From Chromohalobacter moromii (GTDB lineage: Bacteria > Pseudomonadota > Gammaproteobacteria > Pseudomonadales > Halomonadaceae), in the NCBI RefSeq assembly GCF_023091865.1, contig NZ_JAHXDI010000001.1, positions 992,001 to 1,056,000 on the forward strand: 64,000 nucleotides of DNA, read 5' to 3'. Both the position numbers and the translations under genes were made by a program. Of the stretch, positions 1 to 7,573 are shown in pieces (the stretch's first letter is position 1; each line of letters begins with the position of its first letter). Below the pieces are notes generated by a model, which saw only the letters and a list, made by a program, of their open reading frames with translations, was not told where the DNA came from and did not search any database.

Positions 1-201
1 CTGGGCTTGTTGCTGGGGCCGGAAATGGAAAAGAATCTCGGCCACGCGCTAACACTCTCCAACGGTGACTGGAGCGTACTCTGGAGTAGCGGCCTGTCGA
101 TCACGTTGTGGGCGCTGGCCATCATCGGGCTGGTGTTGCCCGTAGTCGTGGGGCCGATCCTACGGCGTCGCATGCGCGCCGCTCAGGGGAATGTCGATTA
201 A
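1..201 (+). CDS. Tripartite tricarboxylate transporter permease TctA family, C-terminal fragment (5' end outside window)
   Basis: Only the last 66 codons are in the window; the frame is open from base 1. The reading LGLLLGPEMEKNLGHAL followed by an SNGDWSVLW segment and a hydrophobic stretch is the pattern near the C terminus of TctA-family large permeases (typically GPLLEENLRRAL..S.GD). These proteins are the multi-spanning membrane subunit of a tripartite tricarboxylate transporter working with a periplasmic TctC and a small TctB subunit, which would lie to the left. The protein ends in a basic tail (RRRMRAAQ). A strong hairpin lies 66 bp downstream. Identification rests on a short segment, so substrate cannot be stated. 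Confidence 0.7.
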   Translation: MGLLLGPEMEKNLGHALTLSNGDWSVLWSSGLSITLWALAIIGLVLPVVVGPILRRRMRAAQGNVD

Positions 202-217
202 CTCGGTCCCCGGTGTC

Positions 218-258
218 TGATAAGTACGATTTAATTAGTACGATGTGATAAGTACGAT
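218..258. repeat. 13-bp direct repeat pair TGATAAGTACGAT
   Basis: TGATAAGTACGAT occurs at 218-230 and again at 246-258, with a partial copy (TAGTACGATG) between them at 238-247. It lies between the end of the permease gene and its terminator. It could be a slippage duplication or a protein site; nothing else supports a function. Confidence 0.6.
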
Positions 259-266
259 GCGTGTTG

Positions 267-298
267 TTCGCCCCCACCGGTATGCCGGTGGGGGCGAA
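267..298. terminator. Strong hairpin between convergent genes (bidirectional terminator)
   Basis: A perfect 14-bp stem (TTCGCCCCCACCGG at 267-280 with its complement at 285-298) closes on a TATG loop. It sits between the permease gene ending at 201 and the leftward gene ending at 313, so it can serve both. There is no long T run on either side. Confidence 0.75.
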
Positions 299-312
299 TG
301 TCGTTTACGGCT

Positions 313-2334
313 TCAATGCGGGGAGGAAAGCGCCTGTAGTTCCGCGGCAGGGACACGATTGGCTCCCCAGCTGCGATAGACATGGCCGATCACGCGATCG
401 AGTTCGGCCTGAGGAATATGCGCCAGTTCGCCGTGTTCCAGCGGATCGTAGTGGAAGATATAAAGCCGCGAGGCGAATTGCTCGAAGGGTAGCGACGCCT
501 CGCCGAAGCGCTCGCCGCAACCGGCGGTGCTGACTTTGGTGTCGTCGCCCCAGTCCTGTCCGCTATCGTTGTTGGGATTGAAGAAGTAGGCGCGCATCAC
601 GTCCTGAGGGTCCAGATTGACCCGCAGCAGGGTGATGGCGTGCCAGCCGATGAAACGAGCTGCACTGTCGGTCACTGCGATGCCGGCAGGCTGCGGGTGT
701 ATCAGCGGCTGATTGCCGTTGTAATACGGATGGTAGCTGGCATAGAAGTGACGCAAGAACGTGTCGAGGTCCTGAAGTTGGCCGGTCTCGACATCCACAT
801 TGATACGAAAGCCGCGTCCGGCCCACCAGCCATGGAATTCCGGATTGACCCAGCGATGAGGATCGCCCTCACGGCCTGCACAGCGCCGGCCCATTTCGGC
901 GTAGATGCGGTCGAGATGGGGTACCACGATTAGCGATACCGGGTCGAGATCCAGCGGCAAGGCGGTGGCCACGCCGGATAGGCTGGCCATCGACGACAGC
1001 GGCATGCCCTCGAAATGCATGATGATCTCGTCGTCGCGGGCCGCCCAGGCGACCATCTGCAACAGATAGTCAGGGTCGTTATAGGCCCACATCGATAACG
1101 CTCGGGCCGACTGGCAGGTCGGATTGTTGCCCTGACCGACGCCCAGCGGCAGACCGAGCATGCACAGCACGCCTTCAAGCAATCGCGCGCGGGGCGCCAC
1201 GGCGTCGCCATAGGCCATGCGGATACGCTCCTGCGACCAGGCCGAGACCGGTAGACCGATCTGGCGCCACAGCGCGGGCGCGACCGGCGGCTGGTAGAGA
1301 ATGCCGCGCTCGAGCATTAACGCCAGCCCATACACCGCCTGGGGCGTCTCGGGGAAGATGCTTTCCTCGATGAGTGCCTGAATCAGTTGGCGGTAGCAGA
1401 GCAGGCAGTCGCGCCCGGTCGCTGAAAGGCCCAGCGCTTCGGCAAGAAGATGATCGCCCTGGTCGAGCAGGTGGCGCAGCAGTACCGCATGATAGGCCGA
1501 GACCAGCCCAGTATCGTGCATGGCGCGGGCGAAGCCGGTGGCCTCGTACTGCAGGGCACCGCTATCCATTGCCTGTAGGCGCTCGAGGTAAATCTCGACA
1601 CCAGGGTCCTCGCGGGACGCCTGGGTAGCCCCGAAGAGGCTGCTGACCAAGCGGTCGGCCCCTTGGCCGCTGGCGCCCAGATCGATATCGGGATTGGCCT
1701 GACAGATGGCGATCTGGGTAATCATGCGTTTGATCGCCTCGACCTGGATGGGGCGCTGCTGAAGGATGCGCCAGATCTCGTCGATCAACTGGTCGATGAC
1801 ATGTTCGTAGCCGATGGTTTCGGCCAGGTGCGTAAACAGGCTACGCGTCAACTGCGCCAAGCGGCCCTGGGTTTCGCGCTCGGCTTCGCTGGGTGCGCTA
1901 AACAGCAGCTCGAGATTGAGTGCCAGGACCTGCGTGAGGTAGTGGTGCGCCTGCTCAGCGGAGATCAGCGCATGTTCGTAGCGACCCTGCGCCACGGCAA
2001 GCAAGCGCAACTCGCTGAGCGCCTCGAGCACCACGATGTCGCTTTCCGCGCTCTTCAGCGAGTGCACGGTCAACGATGGCACTAGGATCTGCGGTTTGGC
2101 CCAGTCGGAACCATCGAAGGTCCCAGCGGTCTCGATCGCTTGGGCGCGCGTGTCGATGGCGGCGCAGCCCCCCGGTTGCAGCATCACCTTGCGAGCGCCG
2201 TCGAAGACCCGGCGTAGCTTGCCGGGCTTGGCGAAATCGCGTGCATTGGCGAGGATCTCGACTGCTTCGTCGAGCTTGGCCAGCGCGGCGTCCAGCATGG
2301 CGTTATCTGGCGCTTGTTCGTCGTGGCTCGTCAC
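313..2334 (-). CDS. Uncharacterised 673-aa protein with papain-like Cys/His/Asn arrangement, partner of ATP-grasp gene
   Basis: I do not recognise a named family. The N-terminal ~350 residues are helix-rich. The C-terminal half holds GNNPTCQSARALSMW (Cys407), FIGWHAITLLRV (His565) and YFFNPNND (Asn586), a C-H-N order and spacing like papain/transglutaminase-fold cysteine peptidases; a beta-strand-like segment follows His565 as in those folds. No signal peptide or membrane segment is evident, so it is probably cytosolic. It is the second gene of a leftward pair, 33 bp after the ATP-grasp gene. Known amidoligase systems couple an ATP-grasp ligase to such peptidases; a peptide-making or protein-modifying role is inference only. 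The start is ATG at 2334, after an AGGAG-like AAAAGGAGCCCTTGTG context. Confidence 0.7.
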   Translation of the reverse strand: MTSHDEQAPDNAMLDAALAKLDEAVEILANARDFAKPGKLRRVFDGARKVMLQPGGCAAIDTRAQAIETAGTFDGSDWAKPQILVPSLTVHSLKSAESDIVVLEALSELRLLAVAQGRYEHALISAEQAHHYLTQVLALNLELLFSAPSEAERETQGRLAQLTRSLFTHLAETIGYEHVIDQLIDEIWRILQQRPIQVEAIKRMITQIAICQANPDIDLGASGQGADRLVSSLFGATQASREDPGVEIYLERLQAMDSGALQYEATGFARAMHDTGLVSAYHAVLLRHLLDQGDHLLAEALGLSATGRDCLLCYRQLIQALIEESIFPETPQAVYGLALMLERGILYQPPVAPALWRQIGLPVSAWSQERIRMAYGDAVAPRARLLEGVLCMLGLPLGVGQGNNPTCQSARALSMWAYNDPDYLLQMVAWAARDDEIIMHFEGMPLSSMASLSGVATALPLDLDPVSLIVVPHLDRIYAEMGRRCAGREGDPHRWVNPEFHGWWAGRGFRINVDVETGQLQDLDTFLRHFYASYHPYYNGNQPLIHPQPAGIAVTDSAARFIGWHAITLLRVNLDPQDVMRAYFFNPNNDSGQDWGDDTKVSTAGCGERFGEASLPFEQFASRLYIFHYDPLEHGELAHIPQAELDRVIGHVYRSWGANRVPAAELQALSSPH

Positions 2335-2367
2335 AAGGGCTCCTTTTGCCCAAGAGTACAGGCGTGA

Positions 2368-3591
2368 TTATACATAGAAGTCGAGCTCTTCCTGATGCTT
2401 GAGCAAATCTCGCATGGTGTGCGGGTCATCGCCGAAGAAATACAAAAGCCCCCAGTGCGTGCCGAAAGCCGTCCGCTTGGTGACGGTTTCCTCGAGCGGC
2501 GCGGTCAATTCATGAGACTCGAAGTAGGGATGATCCTCGGTTTCCTCGGGCATCTGCAGGCGGCTGACCACGCGGCGGCGTGGATAAACGCCGAAACAGC
2601 CGGCGACGCCCTTGGCATCGACCACTTCGCGGGGAAAGAAGTCGGTAATCTCCTGCTCGGTGGTCTTCGGATCGAAGGACAGAATCAGCCCCTGGTAGGC
2701 ATTGAAGCCGTAGGCCCGCTCGAGCAGCTCGAAGACCTTGAAACCGGGCGGGCGGTAGGCGACTTCGCCGAAGTACATCTCGCCATCGCTGGTGACGAAG
2801 TATTCCGGATGCACGAAGCCGAAATCGATATCGAAGGTCTTGATCAGTTTCTCGATCTGGCGGGTGATCGACTCGCGGTACCTTTCGAGTTCCGGTGTCG
2901 CCGGGACGAACACCGAATATCCCAGGGTCACGTATTCGGAGATATTGAGAAAGCGGATCTTGCCATTGTGGATCCACGCCTCGACGGCGAATTCCCAGCC
3001 GTCCAGGTGCGATTCCATCAGTACCGGAAACTCTTCTTCGGGGATGGTATCGACCTCGTCCGGCGTGCGGATCACGCGATGACCCAGGCAGCCCGCTTTG
3101 TCGAAGGCCTTGAGGTGGATCGGGTCGTTGGGATCGCCATCGAGTTTGAGCAGCGTTTGGTTGACGCGCTTGAGGAAGCGGATGACGTCTTCCTTGTCGT
3201 GGGCTTCTTCGAAGATACCCACGCGTATGCCACCCAATTGCGCGCGGCGCTTCATCAGCGCCTTGTCGCGCAGCAGCAGGGCTTGGCCATAAAGGCGGGG
3301 ATTGTCGAGCAGCACCGAGTTGATGGCGCCGGCCCACTCGACGGTTTCCTCGTACAGGGGAATGGCGACATCGACGCCCATGTCTTGCAGCGTTTCGGCG
3401 ATTTCCATCGAACGATCGTTGAGGCGCTCGAAGTTCCATGGCACGTAGGGGATTGCGTGTTCCTGGCAGTAGTCTTCCGCCCACTCGGGGGCCACGACGA
3501 CATAGCGGCGATCGAAGTTCTCAGCGGCCTCGATGGCATTCAGGCTCCAGCCCAGAAGCGCGATATGTCCCTTTTCGGGGGATTTTTCCAT
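2368..3591 (-). CDS. ATP-grasp domain ligase, carbamoyl-phosphate-synthase/biotin-carboxylase-like
   Basis: The protein is 407 residues from the second ATG at 3591. That start is preferred because AAGGAG sits 7-8 bases upstream, while an ATG at 3597 abuts the Shine-Dalgarno sequence. The N-terminal segment GHIALLGWSLNAIEAA is a pre-ATP-grasp Rossmann-like fold. The central region has the nucleotide-binding lid (HLKAFDKAG near 159-167, LMESHLDGWEFAVEAW at 191-206). The metal/ATP carboxylates lie in EMYFGEVAYRPPG (Glu271, Glu276). Such enzymes ligate a carboxylate to an amine or thiol through an acyl-phosphate. The substrate is unknown. It is the first gene of a two-gene leftward operon with the peptidase-like protein at 313-2334, which suggests peptide or amide-bond metabolism. 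Confidence 0.85.
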   Translation of the reverse strand: MEKSPEKGHIALLGWSLNAIEAAENFDRRYVVVAPEWAEDYCQEHAIPYVPWNFERLNDRSMEIAETLQDMGVDVAIPLYEETVEWAGAINSVLLDNPRLYGQALLLRDKALMKRRAQLGGIRVGIFEEAHDKEDVIRFLKRVNQTLLKLDGDPNDPIHLKAFDKAGCLGHRVIRTPDEVDTIPEEEFPVLMESHLDGWEFAVEAWIHNGKIRFLNISEYVTLGYSVFVPATPELERYRESITRQIEKLIKTFDIDFGFVHPEYFVTSDGEMYFGEVAYRPPGFKVFELLERAYGFNAYQGLILSFDPKTTEQEITDFFPREVVDAKGVAGCFGVYPRRRVVSRLQMPEETEDHPYFESHELTAPLEETVTKRTAFGTHWGLLYFFGDDPHTMRDLLKHQEELDFYV

Positions 3592-3675
3592 GGTCATTCT
3601 CCTTGAACGCGGGAAGGGGCCGTGCCTTTCCAGCCTAGCCTATAATACCGGGTGGGCGCTGGATTGTTTGATGTC

Positions 3676-3704
3676 TTGCCGACCGGCGAGCACGCTGTTA
3701 TAGT
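3676..3704 (+). promoter_or_regulatory. Putative sigma-70 promoter for ffs
   Basis: TTGCCG at 3676-3681 and TATAGT at 3699-3704 are separated by 17 bp and face ffs, matching the -35/-10 consensus at 4/6 and 5/6. Transcription would begin near 3711, giving a precursor with a ~95-nt leader that needs 5' processing. Confidence 0.5.
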
Positions 3705-3805
3705 GCTGCGGCGTTCGAGGCAAGTCATTGAAAGCGCATGGCGTTTTCCTCATGTTCGAACGTTTCGGTGGCGACCTGTAAAAGCGCTCGTCAATCGGAT
3801 GCACT

Positions 3806-3921
3806 GTGGTGGCCCTGTCGGTCCTCCCGCAACGCTAAACCGCGAACCCCGCCAGGCCCGGAAGGGAGCAACGGTAGTGGTGGCTGCGTGTGCCGGGATG
3901 TGGCTGATGGGGCCGCCTCCA
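3806..3921 (+). ncRNA. ffs: 4.5S / signal recognition particle RNA
   Basis: The sequence carries the conserved bacterial small SRP RNA core: GGTCCTCCCGCAACGCTAA on the 5' side, the Ffh-binding GGCCCGGAAGGGAGCAACGG apical segment, and GTGTGCCGGGATG on the 3' side. The ends pair: GGTGGCCC at 3808-3815 with GGGCCGCC at 3910-3917 (one G-U). The RNA scaffolds Ffh in co-translational membrane targeting. The last 33 bases are the integration site of the mobile element, and the attL copy leaves the RNA intact. dnaX is the usual next gene and is found only after the element. Confidence 0.95.
3889..3921 (+). repeat. attL, 33-bp core repeat (3' end of ffs)
   Basis: This stretch is identical base for base to 16727-16759. 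The bases immediately outside differ (G/A on the left, A/T on the right), so 33 bp is the full exact match. It overlaps the 3' strand of the 4.5S RNA stem, a typical RNA-gene target for a tyrosine recombinase. Confidence 0.93.
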
Positions 3922-3985
3922 ACCTATTGATTTTAAAGGCTTTTTAGCTCTCTGGCTCTCAATAGTAGCCAAAGGGTGATCCAAA

Positions 3986-5365
3986 ATGCCTTCATACCAG
4001 CGTTCAAACGCTCCGTACCTGTACCGCTCTCGTCACGGGCTGTTCTACTTCCGTATCGTCGTCCCTGAAGCCATCCGGCCTATCATTGGTAAGCGCGAGA
4101 TACGCCGCTCTCTACGCACGACCTCAAAGCGTGAAGCTGTCATCCGCTCCAGTGGGTTGATGGTGAACATTCAGAGCGCGTTCGAAAGGGCATATCAGGG
4201 AGAGAAGCTAGACACGACCAATAGTCCTATTGGTAATATCAGCATTCCAACAGGTAGTAACGATTTCCCCTCCTATCAGCACGCCTCAAACCAGCCGGTA
4301 AGCCTCACACAAGCGACAGCACCACCAGACCCCACCAATCCCCCTCAAGACCTTCCAGCGCCTTCACAGGGGCCGTATCTGTCCGAGATCAACAAGGAGT
4401 ATCGAGAGAGCCAAGAAAGGGAAGGGGTGTCTTTGAAGACACTGGACGATAAGGAATCCGTAGTAAGGCTTCTTATACGTATCGTGGGTGATATGCCGGT
4501 CTCTAGCTTCAGCCTGAACCACGCCAAGACCTTCCGAGAAACAGCCTTGAAGCTCCCGCCACTGGTATTCCGCCTGCTCAAGAAGAATATGAGCCTTGAG
4601 AGCATCATCGAGAACGCCGACAAGACCATCAGCGTGACCACGTACAACAACTACGTGAAGTACCTTGTGACTGTCTTTCAGTTCGCTATCAGGGAGGAAC
4701 ACATAGACCGTAACCCCATGCTGGGTATGAAGATCGTTCAGAGGCGCAAGGCGAACACGTACCGGGCCATCTTCACGAACGATGAGCTTGAAACGATCTT
4801 CAAAACGGTATCGGTGCTTAGGGAGAAGGCCAAGCCGTTCAAGTATTGGCTTCCTTACCTTGGGCTCTACACAGGGGCAAGGCTGAATGAGTTGTGCCAG
4901 TTGTACTTGGAGGACGTGAAGACCATAGACGGCATTCCTTGCATCCATATAAATGAGAGCAAGCCCGACCAGACCTTGAAGACCTTCCAGACGGAACGGG
5001 TGATACCGATTCACTCCAAGCTGATAGAGCTAGGATTCCTTGAGTATGTCGAGAGACAGCGAGCCAATGGACACGAGCGGCTATTTCCTGAGTTGGTCAG
5101 ACATAAGAAGCATGGCTACTCGGCGGCACCTTCCAAGTGGTTTGGGCGCTTAAGAGAACAGCTAGACTTGAAAGATGGGGACCAGAAGCGGGACTTCCAT
5201 AGCTTCAGACACTCCGTAGCGGACCATCTCAAGCAGAAGGGTGTAACAGAGGCGCTGATTGGCGGCATCCTTGGGCACACGACAGGCGGTATCACCATCA
5301 ATCGGTATGGTAAGGACTTCAAGCCAAGCGTGCTGAAGCCTGTCATTGAACAAATCGAGCTATGA
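3986..5365 (+). CDS. int: Tyrosine-type site-specific integrase
   Basis: The product has 459 residues and lies 64 bp inside attL. An N-terminal SLRTTSKREAV segment resembles the arm/SAM-like region of phage integrases. A core-binding domain spans about 120-250. The catalytic domain shows YTGARLNELCQL (catalytic Arg), HSFRHSVADHLKQKG (HxxR box), GGILGHTTGGI (second His) and TINRYGKDF (nucleophilic Tyr near 440). It would catalyse attP x attB recombination at ffs. It is transcribed away from ffs, with two small genes close behind it. The codon use and AT content match the element, not the host. No excisionase is recognisable beside it; the candidates are the short unassigned ORFs. Confidence 0.95.
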   Translation: MPSYQRSNAPYLYRSRHGLFYFRIVVPEAIRPIIGKREIRRSLRTTSKREAVIRSSGLMVNIQSAFERAYQGEKLDTTNSPIGNISIPTGSNDFPSYQHASNQPVSLTQATAPPDPTNPPQDLPAPSQGPYLSEINKEYRESQEREGVSLKTLDDKESVVRLLIRIVGDMPVSSFSLNHAKTFRETALKLPPLVFRLLKKNMSLESIIENADKTISVTTYNNYVKYLVTVFQFAIREEHIDRNPMLGMKIVQRRKANTYRAIFTNDELETIFKTVSVLREKAKPFKYWLPYLGLYTGARLNELCQLYLEDVKTIDGIPCIHINESKPDQTLKTFQTERVIPIHSKLIELGFLEYVERQRANGHERLFPELVRHKKHGYSAAPSKWFGRLREQLDLKDGDQKRDFHSFRHSVADHLKQKGVTEALIGGILGHTTGGITINRYGKDFKPSVLKPVIEQIEL

Positions 5366-5377
5366 GGGGTAAGCACC

Positions 5378-5566
5378 ATGCTGGCGACGACCATGCTTCT
5401 AGCTGCGCTCACAATCCCTGTGGAGCCGGGTAAGAATCCGTATGATGTAGCCTTGGAATACTGTCAGGATAAGGGAGGGCTTGCCATATATGCGCCCCAT
5501 GGCGATGTGGTGGATTTCAGTTGTGGTAATGAGCCTTCCAAGGTAATTACAATAAGCGTAAACTAA
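5378..5566 (+). CDS. Small hypothetical protein with hydrophobic N terminus
   Basis: This 62-residue ORF starts 12 bp after the integrase stop behind GAGGGG at good spacing. It begins MLATTMLLAALTIP, which could be a short signal or membrane segment, and has two cysteines (EYCQDKGG and FSCGNE) that could form a disulfide if exported. I do not recognise it. Tight spacing suggests co-transcription with the integrase and the following gene. Confidence 0.5.
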   Translation: MLATTMLLAALTIPVEPGKNPYDVALEYCQDKGGLAIYAPHGDVVDFSCGNEPSKVITISVN

Positions 5567-5583
5567 TAATTTATGGAGGTATC

Positions 5584-6288
5584 GTGAAGGCCAAGCTACA
5601 TACTAACTGGCGGACCTACACTAAGTTGAGGGAGCAAGGGCAAAGATGCCTTGATTTTAAGACCGACAAAAATAGGTATATTTGCGCTCTCTATGCGAGA
5701 ATAGACAGCCTTGCTGAAGAGACTTTAAAGCTACTAAAAGGGAACTCAGGGACGGGGGCTCCTGTTCTGTTGAGGTCTGCTTATGAAGCTTATGTTGATC
5801 TTGTTTGCATAGCTAAGGACGAAGACCATGTAGAGGACATGAAGTTACGTTTTTACAGCCAAGAAAAGCGGTTCTACAAAAACTACAGTTCTGACAACCA
5901 CTACATGGCGAATGTGACGGAAGAAGAAGCTAGGCGGAAGGTTGAGCATTTTGAGGGACTGCTAAAAAATAAATCACCATTAAACCTCCGAGATAAGTTC
6001 AAGAAAGCTGGAGAGTTGAAAGAATATTATACAGTTTATCATGTGCTTAGTGGTAGTAGTCATGCGTCAATAGAGTCGATAGCAGAATTTTTCAGTGAAA
6101 ATAGAGAGGTGCTCTTCGGCAGGTCGGTGGATGATGGGCTGTATAATTTCTATTGCTTAAGTGCTATTAACCTTGCCTGTGCTGCGCTTATGTATACTCT
6201 TGACTCTCAGAACACAGGGGAACAGTTGGTAAATGAGTTGCGAGAGAACATTCAGCGAGCCATGAAAACCGCAGAGGCGACAGTTTGA
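5584..6288 (+). CDS. Hypothetical protein resembling DUF5677-type proteins, likely cargo
   Basis: The product has 234 residues with a GTG start at 5584, 7 bp after a GGAGG-type site (ATGGAGGTATC). The protein is helical, with LLRSAYEAYVDLVCIAKD near 60-78 and YHVLSGSSHASIESI near 155-170. This Arg-x-x-x-Glu plus Ser-x-x-H pattern is seen in DUF5677/AbiV-like helical proteins, some of which occur in defence islands. It lies directly behind the integrase, a common cargo position in satellites. It is the most AT-rich coding stretch here (many AAA/GAA/TTT codons), suggesting separate acquisition. The family match is from memory of the pattern, and a defence role is inference. Confidence 0.65.
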   Translation: MKAKLHTNWRTYTKLREQGQRCLDFKTDKNRYICALYARIDSLAEETLKLLKGNSGTGAPVLLRSAYEAYVDLVCIAKDEDHVEDMKLRFYSQEKRFYKNYSSDNHYMANVTEEEARRKVEHFEGLLKNKSPLNLRDKFKKAGELKEYYTVYHVLSGSSHASIESIAEFFSENREVLFGRSVDDGLYNFYCLSAINLACAALMYTLDSQNTGEQLVNELRENIQRAMKTAEATV

Positions 6289-7094
6289 ATTCTCTTAGCA
6301 CATATTTTATCGATGCCGATTAGAGTATAATGGGGTTAGCCAAAGCCCGCATGCCCCCTTTAAAATCAATCGTATAATTCTATTGATTGCCAGTATTTCA
6401 TAGTCATTCTATATAGACTTGAATCCTAACTATTTTACCTTGACGAGACTTTCTAACAATTCCATTTTGACGCTATTTTGATTTGTAATCCATCAGTGCA
6501 ATTCGATAGTCAGAACCCATATACATTCAAGACTGTCTTGTTAATAGTTCTGCGGATAAGGCTTAATATCAATAACTTATGGGTTCGTGTAACAGCCATT
6601 ATGTTAAATGCGTGATTTCTAAATGGGTAAATGGCTGGTCCTGATTGCTGGAAGATAAGGGAGTAACTTGAAAGGCGAGAGGTCAGGGTATTGACGGTAG
6701 TGGATGATTGTGAAGGAGATTGGAAGGGTAGAGGGATTAGATAAAGTTATTGATGAGGAGTATTTGGTAAGTAATAGTTATAGCTCCTAGGCAAACAAAT
6801 AAAAGAAGACAAAGAAGTAAGACAAGCTAAACTTACTAACACAATCACCAATCACTCTAAGCCTCAAGGGTACAAGTATTTAATAAGTATCTGACACTAT
6901 CTTTAGCAATAAGCAAACACCAGAAATCAAAGTATGCTGAGCATTGACCACTTCAAGGCTTATTTTGACGGCTGATTGTAAGAAAATTGAAGCTCAAGAT
7001 TACCATTCGTGCCTTGAAGTGTATTTGAGTGGTGCTAGAACTCCCTGTGAGTCCACATGCTATTGGAGCTTCAGTTCCTAAACGTAACATGCTA
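6289..7094. other. Long AT-rich non-coding stretch inside the element
   Basis: About 800 bp without a supportable gene, lying between the rightward cargo genes and the leftward head operon. Stop codons are dense in all frames. I see no convincing promoter or RNA. A 14-bp copy of the sequence just inside attL (3926-3939) recurs inverted at 6357-6370. The stretch may be the remains of lost cargo or a convergent-transcription buffer. Confidence 0.6.
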
Positions 7095-7135
7095 GACAAA
7101 AAGAAAGCCCAAACACCAAGGTAGTGAGTGGGCTT
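7095..7135 (-). terminator. Intrinsic terminator of the head operon
   Basis: On the minus strand, AAGCCCA (7135-7129) pairs with TGGGCTT (7111-7105) and is followed by TTCTTTTTG. It lies 9 bp after the stop of the last leftward gene. Confidence 0.75.
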
Positions 7136-7143
7136 AAAGGGTC

Positions 7144-7533
7144 TTACAACGTTGGTGCTGTAATATCAGGGGCGCTACCAAGACCAGAAAACTGAAACTT
7201 GAAATGCTTTGGTCCTGAGGCTGGTGTGGTGTAATCCATCCATCCTTCGGCCTGATACCATTCTCCATTGGCGTACATTATCAAGCTTCCATCCTGTTGG
7301 TCTTTAGGAACATCAGGGAAGTTTGGATACTCTCTCAGATATAAAACCTTGTAGTCCTGTGTGTAGTATTGACCTGCTTGTGTGAAGGTCAGGTTGTTTC
7401 CACCACTGAAGGGCTGAAGGTTGCCACGAGTAATGTAAGGCTCGCTATAGCCTTCTACATAGTCGCCAATCTCATTGTAATAACTGGCAGACATATAGAG
7501 AGCAACAGGTGTCCTGTAGAATGATCGTCTCAT
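7144..7533 (-). CDS. Putative head-closure (stopper-type) protein
   Basis: The product has 129 residues with ATG at 7533 behind AAGGA. Its layout is that of small head-completion proteins of siphoviruses: a GDYVEGY strand, then a GNLQPFSGG turn, a YKVLYLREYP strand, DGSLIMYANGEWYQAEGW, and a C-terminal strand ending HFKFQF. Known counterparts bind the portal/adaptor ring and form the docking surface for a tail. It is the last gene of the leftward head module, 40 bp after terL. The assignment is by fold-pattern memory, not a strong motif, so the family is tentative. If right, it lets self-made heads accept tails from another phage. Confidence 0.5.
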   Translation of the reverse strand: MRRSFYRTPVALYMSASYYNEIGDYVEGYSEPYITRGNLQPFSGGNNLTFTQAGQYYTQDYKVLYLREYPNFPDVPKDQQDGSLIMYANGEWYQAEGWMDYTTPASGPKHFKFQFSGLGSAPDITAPTL

Positions 7534-7573
7534 GTTGAATCCTTATAGTTTCGTCTAGGAGCTAAAGTTTCAC

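Noticed and set aside
2395-3606. 403-codon rightward ORF opposite the ATP-grasp gene
   Set aside because: Mirror frame of a high-GC real gene; its protein has no coherent motifs and lacks a ribosome site, while the minus strand encodes a clear ATP-grasp enzyme.
3926-6370. 14-bp inverted repeat (3926-3939 and 6357-6370) around the integrase-cargo block
   Set aside because: In AT-rich DNA of this length one such match is near chance expectation; no target duplication or transposase.
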